Shown piece after piece: positions 25,036 to 36,744 of a stretch of DNA of 64,000 nucleotides (position 1 is its first letter; every line of letters begins with the position of its first letter). Under the pieces are notes generated by a model. The model was not told the DNA's origin, did no database searches, and worked only from the letters and a program-made list of their open reading frames with translations. The stretch comes from Lomentospora prolificans (lineage: Eukaryota > Ascomycota > Sordariomycetes > Microascales > Microascaceae). The position numbers and the translations under genes are program-made. The DNA lies in NCBI GenBank assembly GCA_029532625.1, contig JARFXM010000009.1:3100001-3164000 (forward strand), given 5' to 3'.

Positions 25036-25681
25036 AGTCAGGCTATAGCAACTATTTCTGGCGTTCAAGTGTGGTTTATAGCCCAAGATTGTTGAAGAAA
25101 CTACTCGAGCATCTAAACCTCTAGTCTTCATGATGATACCTATCAGGACCTGCTGTGTTATCATGGCCATCATAAACGGCCTCAACTTCGATACAAGACA
25201 CCAACTAAAGTAATGCCCCGAAATATCGGGAGATGGTCGTATCTTGGATTCGAATATTAACTTCTAAACCTATGCCTAATCCTCTATTTGACACAAAGGC
25301 GACGTCAAGTCCACACACAGAGCTCCAGCGACCTGAGTGCTTGGGGGGCTGGGGTTTTCGTCAGAACCAGAGTGATAGCTACGTAGGCCGAGAGGTAGAG
25401 GCGCGTATTGGAAGAGCCTTGTGTGGTCTTGAATGGTACTAAAGAGATGTCAAAGGGAAGAACTAGAGCTAGTGGAGCGTTTCTCGCTGCCAGATTCCCT
25501 CATAATATGAGTGGTCAGTGTCTCGATGACGGCGCTTTCCGCGAGACCCTGCGAGTAGTCCTGTACACCGAACCTCAGATTTCCGGGTTACTCCATAATG
25601 CAAGACCTGGTCCATTTGTCAATAGCCCCGGGTGGAAGCCTGTGTGCTGATATCCGCGAGAGAACGGGCGTTCAGGGAGCC

Positions 25682-25697
25682 TAGGGTTAGGGTAAGG
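25682..25697 (+). repeat. Short interstitial telomere-like motif
   Basis: TAGGGTTAGGGTAAGG contains about two and a half copies of the TTAGGG telomere unit. This is too short to indicate a chromosome end. Confidence 0.45.
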
Positions 25698-26060
25698 CTT
25701 GGGTTATAAGTTAGTATCAGTTCGGTCAGCGGGCCAGTAAAGTGGCAAGAGAAGACTTCTATTCACAAGTCTAAACAATATTCATAGATTGACGATGCAT
25801 TAAAGCGTCTATGAATGTGTATCCACCGTTTCCGCAGATGCTTTGAAGTTCGGATCCCATCAATCATGATGCCAGGCTAGTTCGCTCGGGCACAGCCCGG
25901 TTCCCATACCTAATTCCAAGAATAGAAAGAGAATTTCTACGCTTGATAAACAGTAGGTTCGGGGTGTTTCAACCCTGAATGCGTCGGGTACGCAAAAATG
26001 AATCAAATGGTCCTAGTCTAGTAGTAATGCTTCACCTTCATCTATATCGCATGCGAATTA

Positions 26061-27962
26061 TTACAGACGCGCGCCTTGGCTATTCTTGAGATCCTTGACG
26101 ACCTCTTCCACCGCCCTCTCGCCACTTCTGATAGCGCCCTCCATGTATCCCTTCCACTCGCCAGCAGTTTCGGTTCCAGCAAAGTGAAGGTTTCCGCAGG
26201 GCTCTCTAACAACGTCACCGCCGAGTGAGTCGAGGACACCTGGGGGCACAGAAGTGCAGGGGCATCCCCAGCCAGAGTACTCATCCGTGGTCCATTCAAA
26301 GGTCACCATCTCAATAAAGTCACCGGCGATGGTGGATTCGACGCCAAAGAGCTTGCCGATTTGGGCGAGAAGGCTCGTCTCGCGTTCGGGGGTGGAGAGC
26401 TTAGCCCACTCCATGCCGGGCTCACCGGCCATGAAACAGGTGAGGATATGTTTACAGTCTGCGGGGCTCGAGGTGTCGCGGATGACGGAAGAAGGCCCGA
26501 TGAAGGATTGCGTGAGGCCGCAGAAGCCCTTTTCAACCCAGAACGGCCGGCGGAAGACCATCATGGCCTTGGTGTAGTATCCGTACGTGGTAGACTCGTA
26601 CCAGAGCTGCTTGGTGAGCGGCAGCGGAGGGTTGAAGGCGATGCTCTTGAGGACGGGACTGGGGACGGTGGTGATGACTTTGCGGGCAACGAACAGCTTA
26701 TCGCCGACGCTTACTTCGACGGTGCCCTCGGCCTTTTGTTGGGTCACGGAAGTCACGGGGTGTGACAGACGGATAATGCCCTCTGGGAGAATGGCAGCGA
26801 GGCCCTTGGCTAGGCACTGCATGCCCTGCCGGATGCGGAGATATTGGCCGCCGTGCTTACGATCGGAGCGCATCTGGAGGAGACCACCTCCAGAGACGCA
26901 GTAGTTGAGGAAGTACATGGCAGAGATATTTTTGGGCTCCTGGCCCAGCATGGCGCGGGTCCATACACGGGCGGTGGCGACAGCCTCGTCAGTGGCGCCG
27001 CGCGAGCGGAGGTAGGCTTCGAAGGTGAGGGAATCAAGGTGGGTATCTTTGGGCTTCCACACATCTAGTTGATGGCAATCCGCTTCGCACATGTCGCGGA
27101 TTCGTGCAATGTCCGCCGCAACTGAGGGTGAGAACTAAAGGACGAGGGACGATATTAAGTTAGAGGGTTAACGACGCTATGTAAAGCTTTCGAGACTTGA
27201 ACCCACCTTTGGTAGTTCGCCATAGGCAAAGTTGAAGCAGCTGCCGTCAAAGGCCTGAGCCACGACGTTTCCGGTGGTGTTTTGTTCGATTACCTCGGCT
27301 CCAACCGTTTTCGCCAATTCGTACACCTTGCTCTGGTTGGTATCGTTGATCCAAGCAGCGCCCAGGTCGACGACGCCGGCCCCGTCCGCAAGGGGCTGGC
27401 TCCAAGTCTTGCCTCCCAACCGATCTCGCGCCTCGAGGACGACGCAGGACAGACCAGCCTTTAGGAGCTCGCGCGCCGCGGTAAGACCCGCGAGCCCTGC
27501 TCCGACAACGACCACATCGACGAGCTCCCTGGACGCGCTGGGGGGTGCCATGCGCGGTGCGGGCTTGCTCTCGGGGAGCGCAATCACGGCATCGACCTCG
27601 AACAACCAGCTCGGCACGGCAAGCTGCTGCACGGGCACGAGGGTGATTGCGGGGCGGTGCCCGCGCAGGAACCGCTCGATGTGCTTGGTGTGCAGGCGGC
27701 GGTTGGGATCGTAGTTGACAATGAAAACTGTGAGCTTGAGGATGTTTTCTACGCCCGCGCCGGCCGTGAGCAAGATCTTGCGCAGGTTCAGGAGCGCGAG
27801 GTGGATCTGCGACTCATAGTCTGCTGGAACGTGGCCGTCCTTGGTGCTGCCGGGTTGGCCAGACACATGGATGATGCCGGCCTTGGCCTTGGACACGGTC
27901 GCCGGGGCGTAGTACGCCGTGCTAGTGTTGGCAAGGTCGATCTGGTCGACGATCTTGGGCAT
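26061..27962 (-). CDS. RidA/YjgF domain fused to a flavin amine oxidase
   Basis: Two-domain enzyme: exons 27962-27207 and 27134-26061 (72-nt intron), 609 aa. Residues 1 to about 135 are a RidA (YjgF/UK114) domain with HVSGQPG and GHRPAITLVPV (the Arg expected for imine binding) and FEVDAVIAL. RidA proteins hydrolyse reactive enamines/imines to carbonyl plus ammonia. Residues from about 150 form an FAD amine oxidase: dinucleotide fold VVVVGAGLAGLTAARELL, then LEARDRLGGKTW, a TYGYYTKAM segment with the usual active-site Lys, and the C-terminal FAD motif HFAGTETAGEWKGYMEGA (about 572). An amine oxidase makes an imine before the aldehyde, so the fusion is chemically sensible (inference). The ATG at 27962 is the first in frame before the RidA domain. 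It is divergent from the dehydrogenase gene. The substrate is unknown; putrescine, GABA or a related amine is plausible. Confidence 0.9.
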
Positions 27963-28753
27963 CTTTTCAAGAGGTGGGTGAGGAAATGGTGTGGGAATGC
28001 AAGCGAAGAGAAAGACCAATGACCCAACGAGCAAGAGACGAGCCGCGAACGAACTTGGGCGAACCTACACTTGCGTCGATTCACAGTTGATCGGGTAGAA
28101 CTTGGAAGTCTTGGTCTTATTATGGCTCGCGACGTCAATTTTCTGCTTCTTTCTATCTAGATTGATTCTCTCGATTTTAGCCACTCGAATCCAAACTATA
28201 TCTAGATCTTGAGCCATCTGGATGAAGTCGCCGACTCGATGTCAAAGAGCAGGTGGAGCTTCGCTATCAGCTTCCTGGTCCGTTCGCCGGTGCCTTTAAA
28301 ATTCCCATTTCTTAGTTTATTCCGCACTTAGTTCGGCCGTTTCGTTTCTCTGGAGCAGTGCCTGCGGGCTCGGAGCCGACGAGGCCTGGTTAGCTTAATC
28401 GCCCCGCCTGTGGAGATTTCGGCACCACGCATTTCTAGATCCGGAGTTGGGGTCGAATTAGGCTTCGCTCAGACTTTCTCGTTTGGACCTCTCATCCCGC
28501 TTCAGCGAGGGGCGGCGAGGAGAGATATTCCTCTTTCGGAGGATGAGACGGTACGAATTTAGCTTTAAGGGAGGATTTCGTGATACTTGGTGATATTCAT
28601 TTTCGTTGCCATCCATCGTGTATCTAGGATAACTACCGTACTCACCTTATACCTGTAAGACGAGATCCGGCTATTGTCGTACGACTGAGAAAGATTGATT
28701 TTGCTCACTCCAACCTAGATTAGAGTGAATTGTTGCACCTAGACGTGGTCATC
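27963..28753. promoter_or_regulatory. Divergent promoter, RidA-amine oxidase and dehydrogenase
   Basis: A 791-bp region between head-to-head starts, suggesting co-regulation. It is AT-rich with several TATC/GATA cores, of which one (GCTATCAG near 28265) fits HGATAR for GATA factors. No convincing gene lies within it. Confidence 0.6.
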
Positions 28754-30563
28754 ATGGCATTCTCTAAGATCCAGCTCAAAGATCCTTCGCTCCTCGTGGA
28801 GAAGACGTACATCAATGGCGAATGGCTGGACTCTGTTTCGGAAAAGACGTTCAACGTCTACGGTAAGTCAAAACTACAGCTTTTCACTTGTTATAATCTA
28901 CGGATGCTCCTCGTACAGGACAAGACTAACAGGCGCGTTCTTTCACTTAGATCCCGCGACGGGAGCCCATATTGGAAAATGCCCAGAATGCACACCCGAG
29001 GATGCGCAGAACGCCATCGAAGCAGCCGCCGCCGCTCTCCCCGCGTGGCGCTCCAAGTCTGGCCGGGAGAGGGGACGCATCCTCCGCCGCTGGTACGATC
29101 TGATGATTGAGAATAAAGACGATCTGACAACTTTGATCACATTTGAAAACGGCAAGGCCAAGGCCGACGCTGCGGGCGAGGTTCTCTTTGCTGCTAGCTT
29201 CCTCGAGTGGTTCTCCGAGGAGGCCGCTCGAGTGTACGGAGATGTGATCCCCCATAGCAATTCTGCTTTCCGAGTCTCAGTAGTCAAGGAGCCCGTTGGT
29301 GTCTGCGGGCTTATCACGCCGTGAGTGGGTTTCTTTCCAACTTCATTTCGCGGCCTCCGCATCTGCTAACGATTTTCCTTCACACCGACAACAGTTGGAA
29401 CTTCCCCGCAGGAATGGCCACCCGAAAGCTTGGTCCAGCTCTCGCTGCTGGCTGTACAACCGTGGTGAAGACCCCCGGAGAAACCCCATTCAGCGCCAAT
29501 GCCCTCGCGGTCCTCGGCGAACGAGCGGGTATCCCTAAAGGCGTCTTCAACATTGTCACTGCACTCGATAACACGCCCGCCATTGGCGAGCACCTCTGCT
29601 CGTCGCCTATAGTGAAAAAGATCTCCTTTACCGGATCGACTAGGGTAGGCCGCCTTCTCATGAAGCAATCCAGCGACACCATCAAGAAGCTTAGTCTCGA
29701 GCTCGGCGGCAATGCCCCTGTTCTCGTATTCGATGATGCGGATCTGGCGCTGGCGGTGAAGGAGGTCGTGGGAGCAAAGTTCAAGAGTAGCGGGCAGACT
29801 TGCGTTTGTGCGAACCGCATCTATGTGCAGAAGGGCATCCACGACGAATTCATCCGCCGGTTGACGGCGACCGTCAAGGGCTTCAAGGTCGGATCGGGCC
29901 ATGATCCGAGCAGCACACACGGTCCCCTGATTGGAGCTTCTGCGGTGGAGAAGGTCGCTGGGCTCGTAGAGGATGCTGTGAAACACGGCGCTCAAGTCGT
30001 GCTCGGCGGAAAGAGGATTGAGTCGCTCGGTATGTCGGCCTTCGCCGGGGACCCCCCTCCCCCCCTTTTCCCCCCTCGCAGGGCCACGTTGACACTTTCC
30101 TCCACAGGTCCCAACTTCTTCGAGCCCACCATCCTCACCGGTGTGACGGACAAGATGCGCATCGTCCGAGAGGAAATCTTTGGCCCGGTTGCGACGATCT
30201 TCCGGTTCGACTCGGAGGAGGAAGTCATCGATGCGGCGAACAATTGCGATGTCGGTCTCGCATCCTACGTGTTCACGCAGGATGTCTCCAGGGCTACACG
30301 GGTCACTGAACTCCTGCAGACGGGAATGGTAGCGCTCAATACTGGGATCGTCTCCGACGCTGGCTCACCGTAAGTCGCTGGCATTTCTCTGCGCGCCGAT
30401 TTGGCTCCGAGCAGCACTAACACGGGTTCTACCCCGCAGGTTTGGAGGCGTCAAGCAGTCCGGGCTCGGGCGCGAGGGAAGCAAGTACGGCATTGAGGAT
30501 TATTTACAGCCTAAGACAGTCATTACAGGCAATGTTCAGGTTACCCACCGAGCACACATCTGA
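28754..30563 (+). CDS. Aldehyde dehydrogenase, succinate-semialdehyde type
   Basis: NAD(P)-dependent enzyme expected to oxidise succinate semialdehyde to succinate, the last GABA-catabolic step. Exons are 28754-28862, 28951-29320, 29395-30029, 30108-30369 and 30440-30563, giving 499 aa, the normal length. Motifs are FWSEEA-like FLEWFSEEAARVYGD, PWNFPAGMATRKLGPALAAG (cofactor region, created across the exon 2/3 junction), FTGSTRVGRLLM, the general-base Glu in LELGGNAP (about 262), the nucleophile Cys in SSGQTCVCANR (about 296), EEIFGPVA and FGGVKQSGLGREGS. The TCVCANR context is characteristic of the SSADH subgroup. It pairs head-to-head with the RidA-amine oxidase, whose product would be an aldehyde. 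Other omega-semialdehydes are possible substrates. Confidence 0.92.
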
Positions 30564-32010
30564 TGAGACCAAAGTGGATTTGAAGCATGGATGTAGATGT
30601 AGAGGTTCGATAAAAGGCGACGGTTGGTCATGTTGAGAGTGCAGGGTAAATTTGTTATCGGAATGGTGGGAGGTCTGGCTGGCCTGTTATTTTAACGGTG
30701 ACTCTGATATATTGAAGGCAAAGAAAGTAATCCATCCATTCGATTTCCTTCAGCACACACGTACGTCGATATCCATTTGAATTGATTGATACACTATATC
30801 CACTCGAGTTGTTGACCCACTCGGTCCTTCTGGAGAAGTTCAAGCGGAAGATACTGCTGATAAGCGGTAGCGCCTGCCGTCCTGCTGGCTGGGGATGGAT
30901 CCTCTGACCAGGTCGGCCTGGTAACTTCGAATAGCCATCAACACATTCAGCGTGTTGCTGTATTCTAGTATTGACGGGGATCCAGTACGTCCGGCAAACT
31001 GAGTAGACGTCTAATGAACAAGCCAGCGACCGAGGTACAGGCCACGAATAGGAGGGTGCCACTTCGAGCTTCGAACGATTCGAACTCCCGAAGGCTACCT
31101 CCGGGTCCCGCCACAGAACTAGCGACTGAGCAAGCCGATAAGAGTGTTTCCGGTTATATGACCAAGACTCTGCCGGCCAAAAAGATCAGTGCGTACCAGT
31201 CTACAAAGGTAGCCGGACCAGTAATGGCATCTATGGAGCCTGATCAATTGATATCTCGGAAGGGTCCCCGCGCTGCTGGCACTTCACTGGGCAATTTCGC
31301 TGGCCCTCAGACTAGGTCCAACCTCTCTGAGCACAGTGCAGCCAGCATCCCCACTTAGACCTTGCTGCTGCTGGCTGGCTAGTGGTTAGTGGTTACATTG
31401 TACCAGGGCCTGGCTTTGCGGGGAAGTAGATAAGACTAGAGCGCCAGCTGGCTATCCTAGGGCCTTTTGGCGCTGGTGTCTTTGGCTGGCATCCATGGAT
31501 TCTTACACTGGAGATATGCCCTATTCTGCCCTGAGCCTGGCTGGCCTTGCTGGCCTCCCGTCCTTTATCAGTCGGCAGCTTCGATAGCGACCCACACTGC
31601 CTCAGGATCTAGTGCTGGCCGATGCCACCTTGTCCGCACGCCACTGGAGTGCCAGGCCCAGAGTATTAGGAGAGAAACCTCGCAAAGATTGCGGTCGTTC
31701 GCATTCACTCACATTCGTCGTAATACTGTCTATCCATTCCCTAAACAGCTATTCGCACCTACTGTGGGTCGACCAAGCTGGACTACCGGAGCGCGTAGGA
31801 TCCTGGAGCCAGGGTGGGCAGAGGTAGAGAGGATCGATTGCATTGCCAGCATTATAAGACAGCCGTTCTTTGTCCCCGTCGCTATCGATTGCCCGTTCCA
31901 AGTTTCTCTCACCCCAGCTCCTGTTCCCACAGGTTTCCTACTCTTCGTTCGAGTCAATTCTTGCCTGCGTGTGGGCAATCTCGACGGCAAGTGGTCGCGA
32001 TGTTCCAAGC
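30564..32010. other. Gene-free region with TGGC-rich motifs
   Basis: 1.45 kb between the dehydrogenase and the Zn2Cys6 gene. It holds several clustered CTGGCTGGC/GCCAGCC motifs (31365-31385, 31440-31480, 31535-31560). Frames of up to 190 codons here look non-coding: no known domain, and the longest runs into the regulator's first exon in another frame. Confidence 0.55.
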
Positions 32011-34487
32011 ATGAAACGCACCAAGACTTTTACAGGTAAATGGGCTCCATCCGAATCTAGACGCCTCCCTTTTTTGTTTTCCTCCTCTCTGTCGTCTCCA
32101 ATCTTGGCATTTTCTCTTTGGGGATGATGAAGAAATGGTCCGATGCATGTATTCGTCAAACGGCGAAAATCGTTCGATTGTGGATTTATCATGGTAATAA
32201 CATGGTGGTTTCCATCTCATAGGATGCTGGACGTGTCGCTCTCGTAAGGTGAAGTGCGATGAGAGCAAACCCCACTGCCTCCAATGCCGACAGCGAGGCT
32301 TCGATTGCGAGGGCTATGGGGTACGGCTACACTGGTTGCCTCCGCAGTCCCGACCGACTGGCGATGAAGTCCCATCGTACGAAGCGCCACGTGTGAGCCT
32401 CCAGAGACGGCAGGTCCCAATAGGTAAGCTTTTCTCTCACCCTCGTGGCCACCAGGCAGTGCTATAAGGCGAGGATGGTTCCGCCGCCGCTGACCATCCG
32501 GAAATGTTGGCAGTGCCGGTCCAGTCGATACTGGACAGCCGAAAGGTTGAGAAGTTGCTGAGCACCATCGACGCACGCGCCCACAAGCAGTGCGATGCGC
32601 CGGTCAACCATGGGGACGGAGACGTGGCCATCGCCATCCACAACTTTGGCGTCTTCTCCGTGTCTGGCTACTCGCATTCGTACCCGGACGACGGTACATC
32701 GCCCGTGGAGAGCCCTGACCATGTAGAGCTGAACATGACCTACGATGAGCCAGACGGTATGATAGACCCACAGCTGCATGCACTCGACGACGGCATTCTT
32801 CAGGATGACCTCTGGCTCCCGAACACGCCAGTGAAATCGTCCGATTCTGGCGTCGTGGCTGCGGCTGCCGACCTTTGGTGCTTATATACTACACAGAATC
32901 CCAACTCTGCAATAATAGAATCCCCGACCAGCTTCTACTCCCCTTCTCCGACTCACACATCGGGTGCGGCCGAATCCGCACGGAACGAATCCATTTTCTC
33001 AGACCCACTTTCTCCGACTGTAGACGCAATCCCCGGATTACAAGAAGTATGGACTACGGAGCCTGGTTTCCGTCTCACGCCGAGCTTGGACATTTTCTCT
33101 CTTCCCCCCCAAGAGAGATACTTGCTCCATTACTACATGGACAAAGTCGTCCAACTCTCTTGTGTAATAGACAACGCCAAGAGCCCCTGGAAGACCATTC
33201 ACCTGCCTCGAGCGCTTCAGAGTATCGGCCAGCTGACCGTCACGGGGGCCACATCGAGGATTCGCCACGCTCTACGGCACGACCTGCTGTCGATTAGCGC
33301 GTTTCAGTTATCCAACGATCACAATTTTCACAATCGTAGGGAAGATGCAGAGAAGTGGGCGGGAGTGGCTGCGCAGTATAGGTATAGCGCCATAGGGCTG
33401 CTGAAGCAGGCGGTCGAGCTGGATCTCTACCACGAGACGCGGCCCAAGTACAAGGACTTTTTGGCAACCATGCTTTCCATGGTTTCTATCAATGTAAGTC
33501 GAGAATGATGCCCACGCCCTCTTTTCACAACGCGCTCGCTTACATGATCTTCTCCAGGTCATGTCTGGCGACACAAGTAGTTGTGGAGTCCACTTGGACG
33601 GCGCTGGGCAGCTGATCTGCCACATGGTCAAATTCAAGACGCAGTATTCGACAAAGGCAAAGGCTCTGCACAGGATCTACTACTACCTGCGCAACATCTA
33701 CGAGAGCACGGCGGTAAACAACAGCGGTTTCGGCGCGCGGTACCCGATCGTGCCCAAGGAAGACCCTACGTACCGGCTCAACTCGCTCAACATTTCCGAA
33801 GACGACGACGTCGTCCCCGGGCCGCAGAACAGGCCGGACTCGACGCAGGGGATGACGACGTACGAGTTCGTCTACGGCATCCCGCAAGACTTGCTGATCC
33901 TCTTGCGGAGGTGCATCGACGCGATCGACCGCGTCAACGAAGCTCGGTCGGGCAAGGCGGGCATGCACCTCCCGGACGACCTCGAGGCGCTCTGTGCCGA
34001 GGTCGAGCACTCGATCCTCGACTGGTCCAGCGAAGCGCAGGTGGCGCAGTTCCGGCGGAGCTTCGACAGCGACCCGGACAGCGTCAACTCGCGCATCATC
34101 TACCACCAGACGCGGGCGTTCCACAACGCGCTCATCATCTACTTTTCACAGCAGGTGCGGCTGCTGGACCACCGCTACCTGAGGCAGTACATCGAGGCGG
34201 TCATCGGGAGCATCGAGACGATCGAGCAGATCAAGGCCGACACGCAGACGCTCGCGGCGCCACTCTACTGGCCGGCCTTTATCGGGGCTAGTGAGGCGTT
34301 TGAGAAGAGCCTGCAGGACAGGTTTAGGCGGTGGTACGACCGCGTGGAGATGTACGGCATCGGGGCTGTGAGGACGGGTACGAGGGTGCTGAAAGAGGTG
34401 TGGGAGGTGGGCCCGGTTCCGAACAGGACTACGTGTGCTTGGCGGAGTGTGATTCAGCGTACGGGGGATGTGCTCATACTAACGTGA
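32011..34487 (+). CDS. Zn(II)2Cys6 transcription factor, ARG81/ArcA-like
   Basis: Nuclear regulator, probably of the neighbouring catabolic genes (inference from position). Exons are 32011-32035, 32223-32423, 32469-33493 and 33558-34487, giving 726 aa. Exon 1 is only 25 nt; intron 1 is 187 nt and interrupts the DNA-binding domain; intron 2 is 45 nt with an AAG acceptor, chosen because CAG alternatives bring in stops. The zinc cluster (about residues 10-37) is CX2CX6CX6CX2CX6C, with the flanks TFTGCWTCRSRKVKCD and EGYGVRLHW typical of yeast Arg81 and Aspergillus ArcA, regulators of arginine metabolism. The C-terminal two thirds match the fungal-specific transcription-factor domain (PPQERYLLHYYMDKVVQLSC and downstream helices). 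Confidence 0.87.
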
Positions 34488-35039
34488 GGAGAAGGGGGGT
34501 GGGGCGGGTGAGAGGCATAGAAGCTTCGTGTACTAGGACGGCTGGGTTCCTCGGGTCTTCCCCACGGGGACGAAGATCGCCGGCAATTGGAGCCGGAGTG
34601 GAGTAGGTGCTTTGATTATGGAGGGGATCTGGGGTAAGCACCAAGGCTTGGGCTACGGGTAACGAAACGGGAACAAAATCATTTGGGGATACCGGGAGGG
34701 TGGATGGAGTCTTGGGTTAATTAATATGATGTTGCAGAAAAGGGTAAACCTTTGTTCAGGACTAGGATCAACATACTCTTTGGCTTTTGGCCAGCGGCTA
34801 TCATGTCATGACTTGCGTTTGCCAGGTGGACCGTCGAATGTAATGGAAGGAATAATACGACGTCTGCTGCTTAAGCGGCTATTGGCTAATACTTCTCTGC
34901 CAAGATTTGTTTCGCTTTCTTTCTTTGCCTGGATCGTGCGGAGAGCAGGATCCCCAGCCGGCTGCCGGCTACCCTGAAATGATGGCATCAATGTGATAGC
35001 TGGCTGCGGCACTATGGCCAGTGTGCGGCCGTTAGGGTT

Positions 35040-35092
35040 GCTCTCGCTCTCTCTCTCGCTCTCTCTCTCGCTCTCTCTCTCTGTGTGTGTGT
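35040..35092 (+). repeat. CT/GT microsatellite
   Basis: Three copies of a CTCTCTCTCTCG-like unit are followed by CTCTCT and GTGTGTGTGT. It is a simple repeat and likely length-polymorphic. Confidence 0.85.
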
Positions 35093-35223
35093 TTCTCTCA
35101 TGCTGAGAGAATATATAACTGCCGAGTGTCTGTCTGTTGAGCTAATACTCTCAAAGTGTGTCTGGGCGAGAAGCTGGGGGTAGGACGTTGCATCGTCGAC
35201 CAATCCCATCAAGATCCTTTGAA

Positions 35224-35334
35224 ATTCTTTTGAAATGAATTTCTTTCTTGCTTGCTTCGTTTCTTTTTTCTTATTTTCGTTCTTTCTTTTCTTTCCTCTT
35301 TTCTTTTTTCTTTCTTTTCTTTCCTCTTTATATT
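35224..35334 (+). repeat. Long pyrimidine-rich tract
   Basis: About 110 nt, almost entirely T and C with scattered G and A, resembling (TTTC)n and (CTTG)n derivatives. Mirror-like pyrimidine tracts can form triplex DNA; no gene is associated. Confidence 0.75.
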
Positions 35335-36139
35335 AGACATCAGTGACGTCAATAGGCAAGCCTTGCCGACTCCGTCTGAAAGTGTAGTCTCGTTCTCTCG
35401 AAAGCCTGCATCTATTAGAGCCTCAAACCCTTCAATGTTTGACAGGACATGATGCAGAAAGCCCCCGGTTTCAGCGCCGAGAAAAGCATCGGTTGGAGGG
35501 TGACATTCATGTGCGGAGATGGCCAATCGGAGGGAGAGCCAGGCGGTGGGAAAAGTGGCAAAGGTGGGAAAAGTGGCCAGTGGGGTTAGGTATGTAAATC
35601 ATGGGACAAAATTCGGACTTACAAACGCGTCGCGCCTCATCCCCTCATTTCCCCTCATCCCATCTTCATCTATTATTAAACATTCATCTGATTCGGATCT
35701 GAATGGCTCCACGGAAAACTAGTCGCCGCGTGCTTTCGGCCAATATTCGAAAGGCTATACGGGAACTGAGAGATCTCTTTTCAAGTTGATATAGTATACG
35801 ACCGATATTCTGCTCTGACACTGGACGTTATCAAGGTGAAATTGATTTCGTCCAATATCGTCTCCCAGCTCCTCCAAGCTTTTCTAATGGGCGAGGGTGA
35901 GATGCGCAAACCGCCTAGTAGGTCGTCGCACTTGCACTAGCCCTAATATCTCCATCGGTACCCTCAGTTTTTATGCGCCCTTCTTGGATGTGGAAGGCGA
36001 AGGCGAAGGTGAGGGCGAAAGAGAACCAGCATCCTTGGTTGGCCAGCCATTTGGGCTCCGAAACCGGCAGGACATAGCGATCTGTCAGGGCAAGCTCGAG
36101 CTGGCGTGACGCCTATACCAGTAGAGCTCAAGCGCTCTA

Positions 36140-36160
36140 TTTTTTTTTTTTTTTTTTTTT
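36140..36160 (+). repeat. Poly-T run
   Basis: A run of 21 T residues in intergenic DNA. It could be a retrocopy tail or a simple homopolymer; no target-site duplication or element body was recognised beside it. Confidence 0.8.
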
Positions 36161-36219
36161 CCGCCAGCAGTTTCCCCTCGTTCGGTACTGCCAGGCTGCT
36201 TTCGCCTCTTCTTACCCTA

Positions 36220-36290
36220 GCCTGGCCAGCCAGCGCCTGGCTTGCTGGCTAACAGTCAGTGTGGTGTTGTGTGCCAGTGCTGGCCGGCCG
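36220..36290. repeat. TGGC/GCCA-rich motif cluster
   Basis: Contains CCTGGCCAGCCAGCGCC, CTGGCTTGCTGGCTAAC and GCTGGCCGGCC in close succession. Similar motifs recur at 31365-31560, 38195-38410 and 56395-56415. Confidence 0.5.
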
Positions 36291-36744
36291 CGAATTGAGC
36301 CCTGGGAAAAGTTCAGTTACCAAGACAAGCTTAGAGCTTGAAGCCTTGACAAAAATACTCTCGTTTGGCTTCTCCGCTAATTGACCCACTTTGCCCAGTC
36401 TGAATGATCCACGCCTAGAGTTTTTGTATTAGTTGTTATTGATCATTGGATGTGCAGTTAGTTAGTTGATAGGCAATCGCCCGTGAGGGGAAACGTTAAG
36501 AGTTGCATAGAGAGCCTCGAGTTGCTCTCTGCCTGCCCAGCGTTGTCGTTGTCCACGGGTCGTATAAGAGGAATTGATCAGTCGCAACCTCTACACGCGG
36601 GCCCCCGATCAGACGTGATCCAAGCATATACACAACCATTTACACATTCCAATAGACGAGGGAAAGAAGACTCCCAACTTCATCAACCTTGAGGAATACT
36701 GGAGATACCAGTTATTATTCGTTAAGACCTAAGCAAATCCCATC

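Larger units (their letters stand above)
24899..26060. other. Gene-free 3'-to-3' region between HET and amine-oxidase genes
   Basis: 1.16 kb between convergent genes. It contains a pyrimidine tract (24980-25035) and a short telomere-like motif (25682-25697). No gene was recognised. Confidence 0.6.
34488..36744. other. Low-complexity intergenic region upstream of the LamB gene
   Basis: 2.26 kb with no convincing gene. It holds a CT/GT microsatellite (35040-35092), a long pyrimidine tract (35224-35334), a T run (36140-36160) and TGGC-rich motifs (36220-36290). The promoter and leader of the LamB-like gene must lie near its right end; a TGATAG site occurs near 36473. Confidence 0.6.

Noticed and set aside
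31467..32039. 190-codon plus-strand frame
   Set aside because: No recognisable features; it overlaps the first exon of the Zn2Cys6 gene in another frame and includes TGGC-rich non-coding DNA.
33540..34124. 194-codon minus-strand frame
   Set aside because: Antisense of GC-rich third positions in the last exon of the Zn2Cys6 gene.
36140..36160. Poly-T as the tail of a retroelement
   Set aside because: No element body, reverse-transcriptase frame or flanking duplication was seen.
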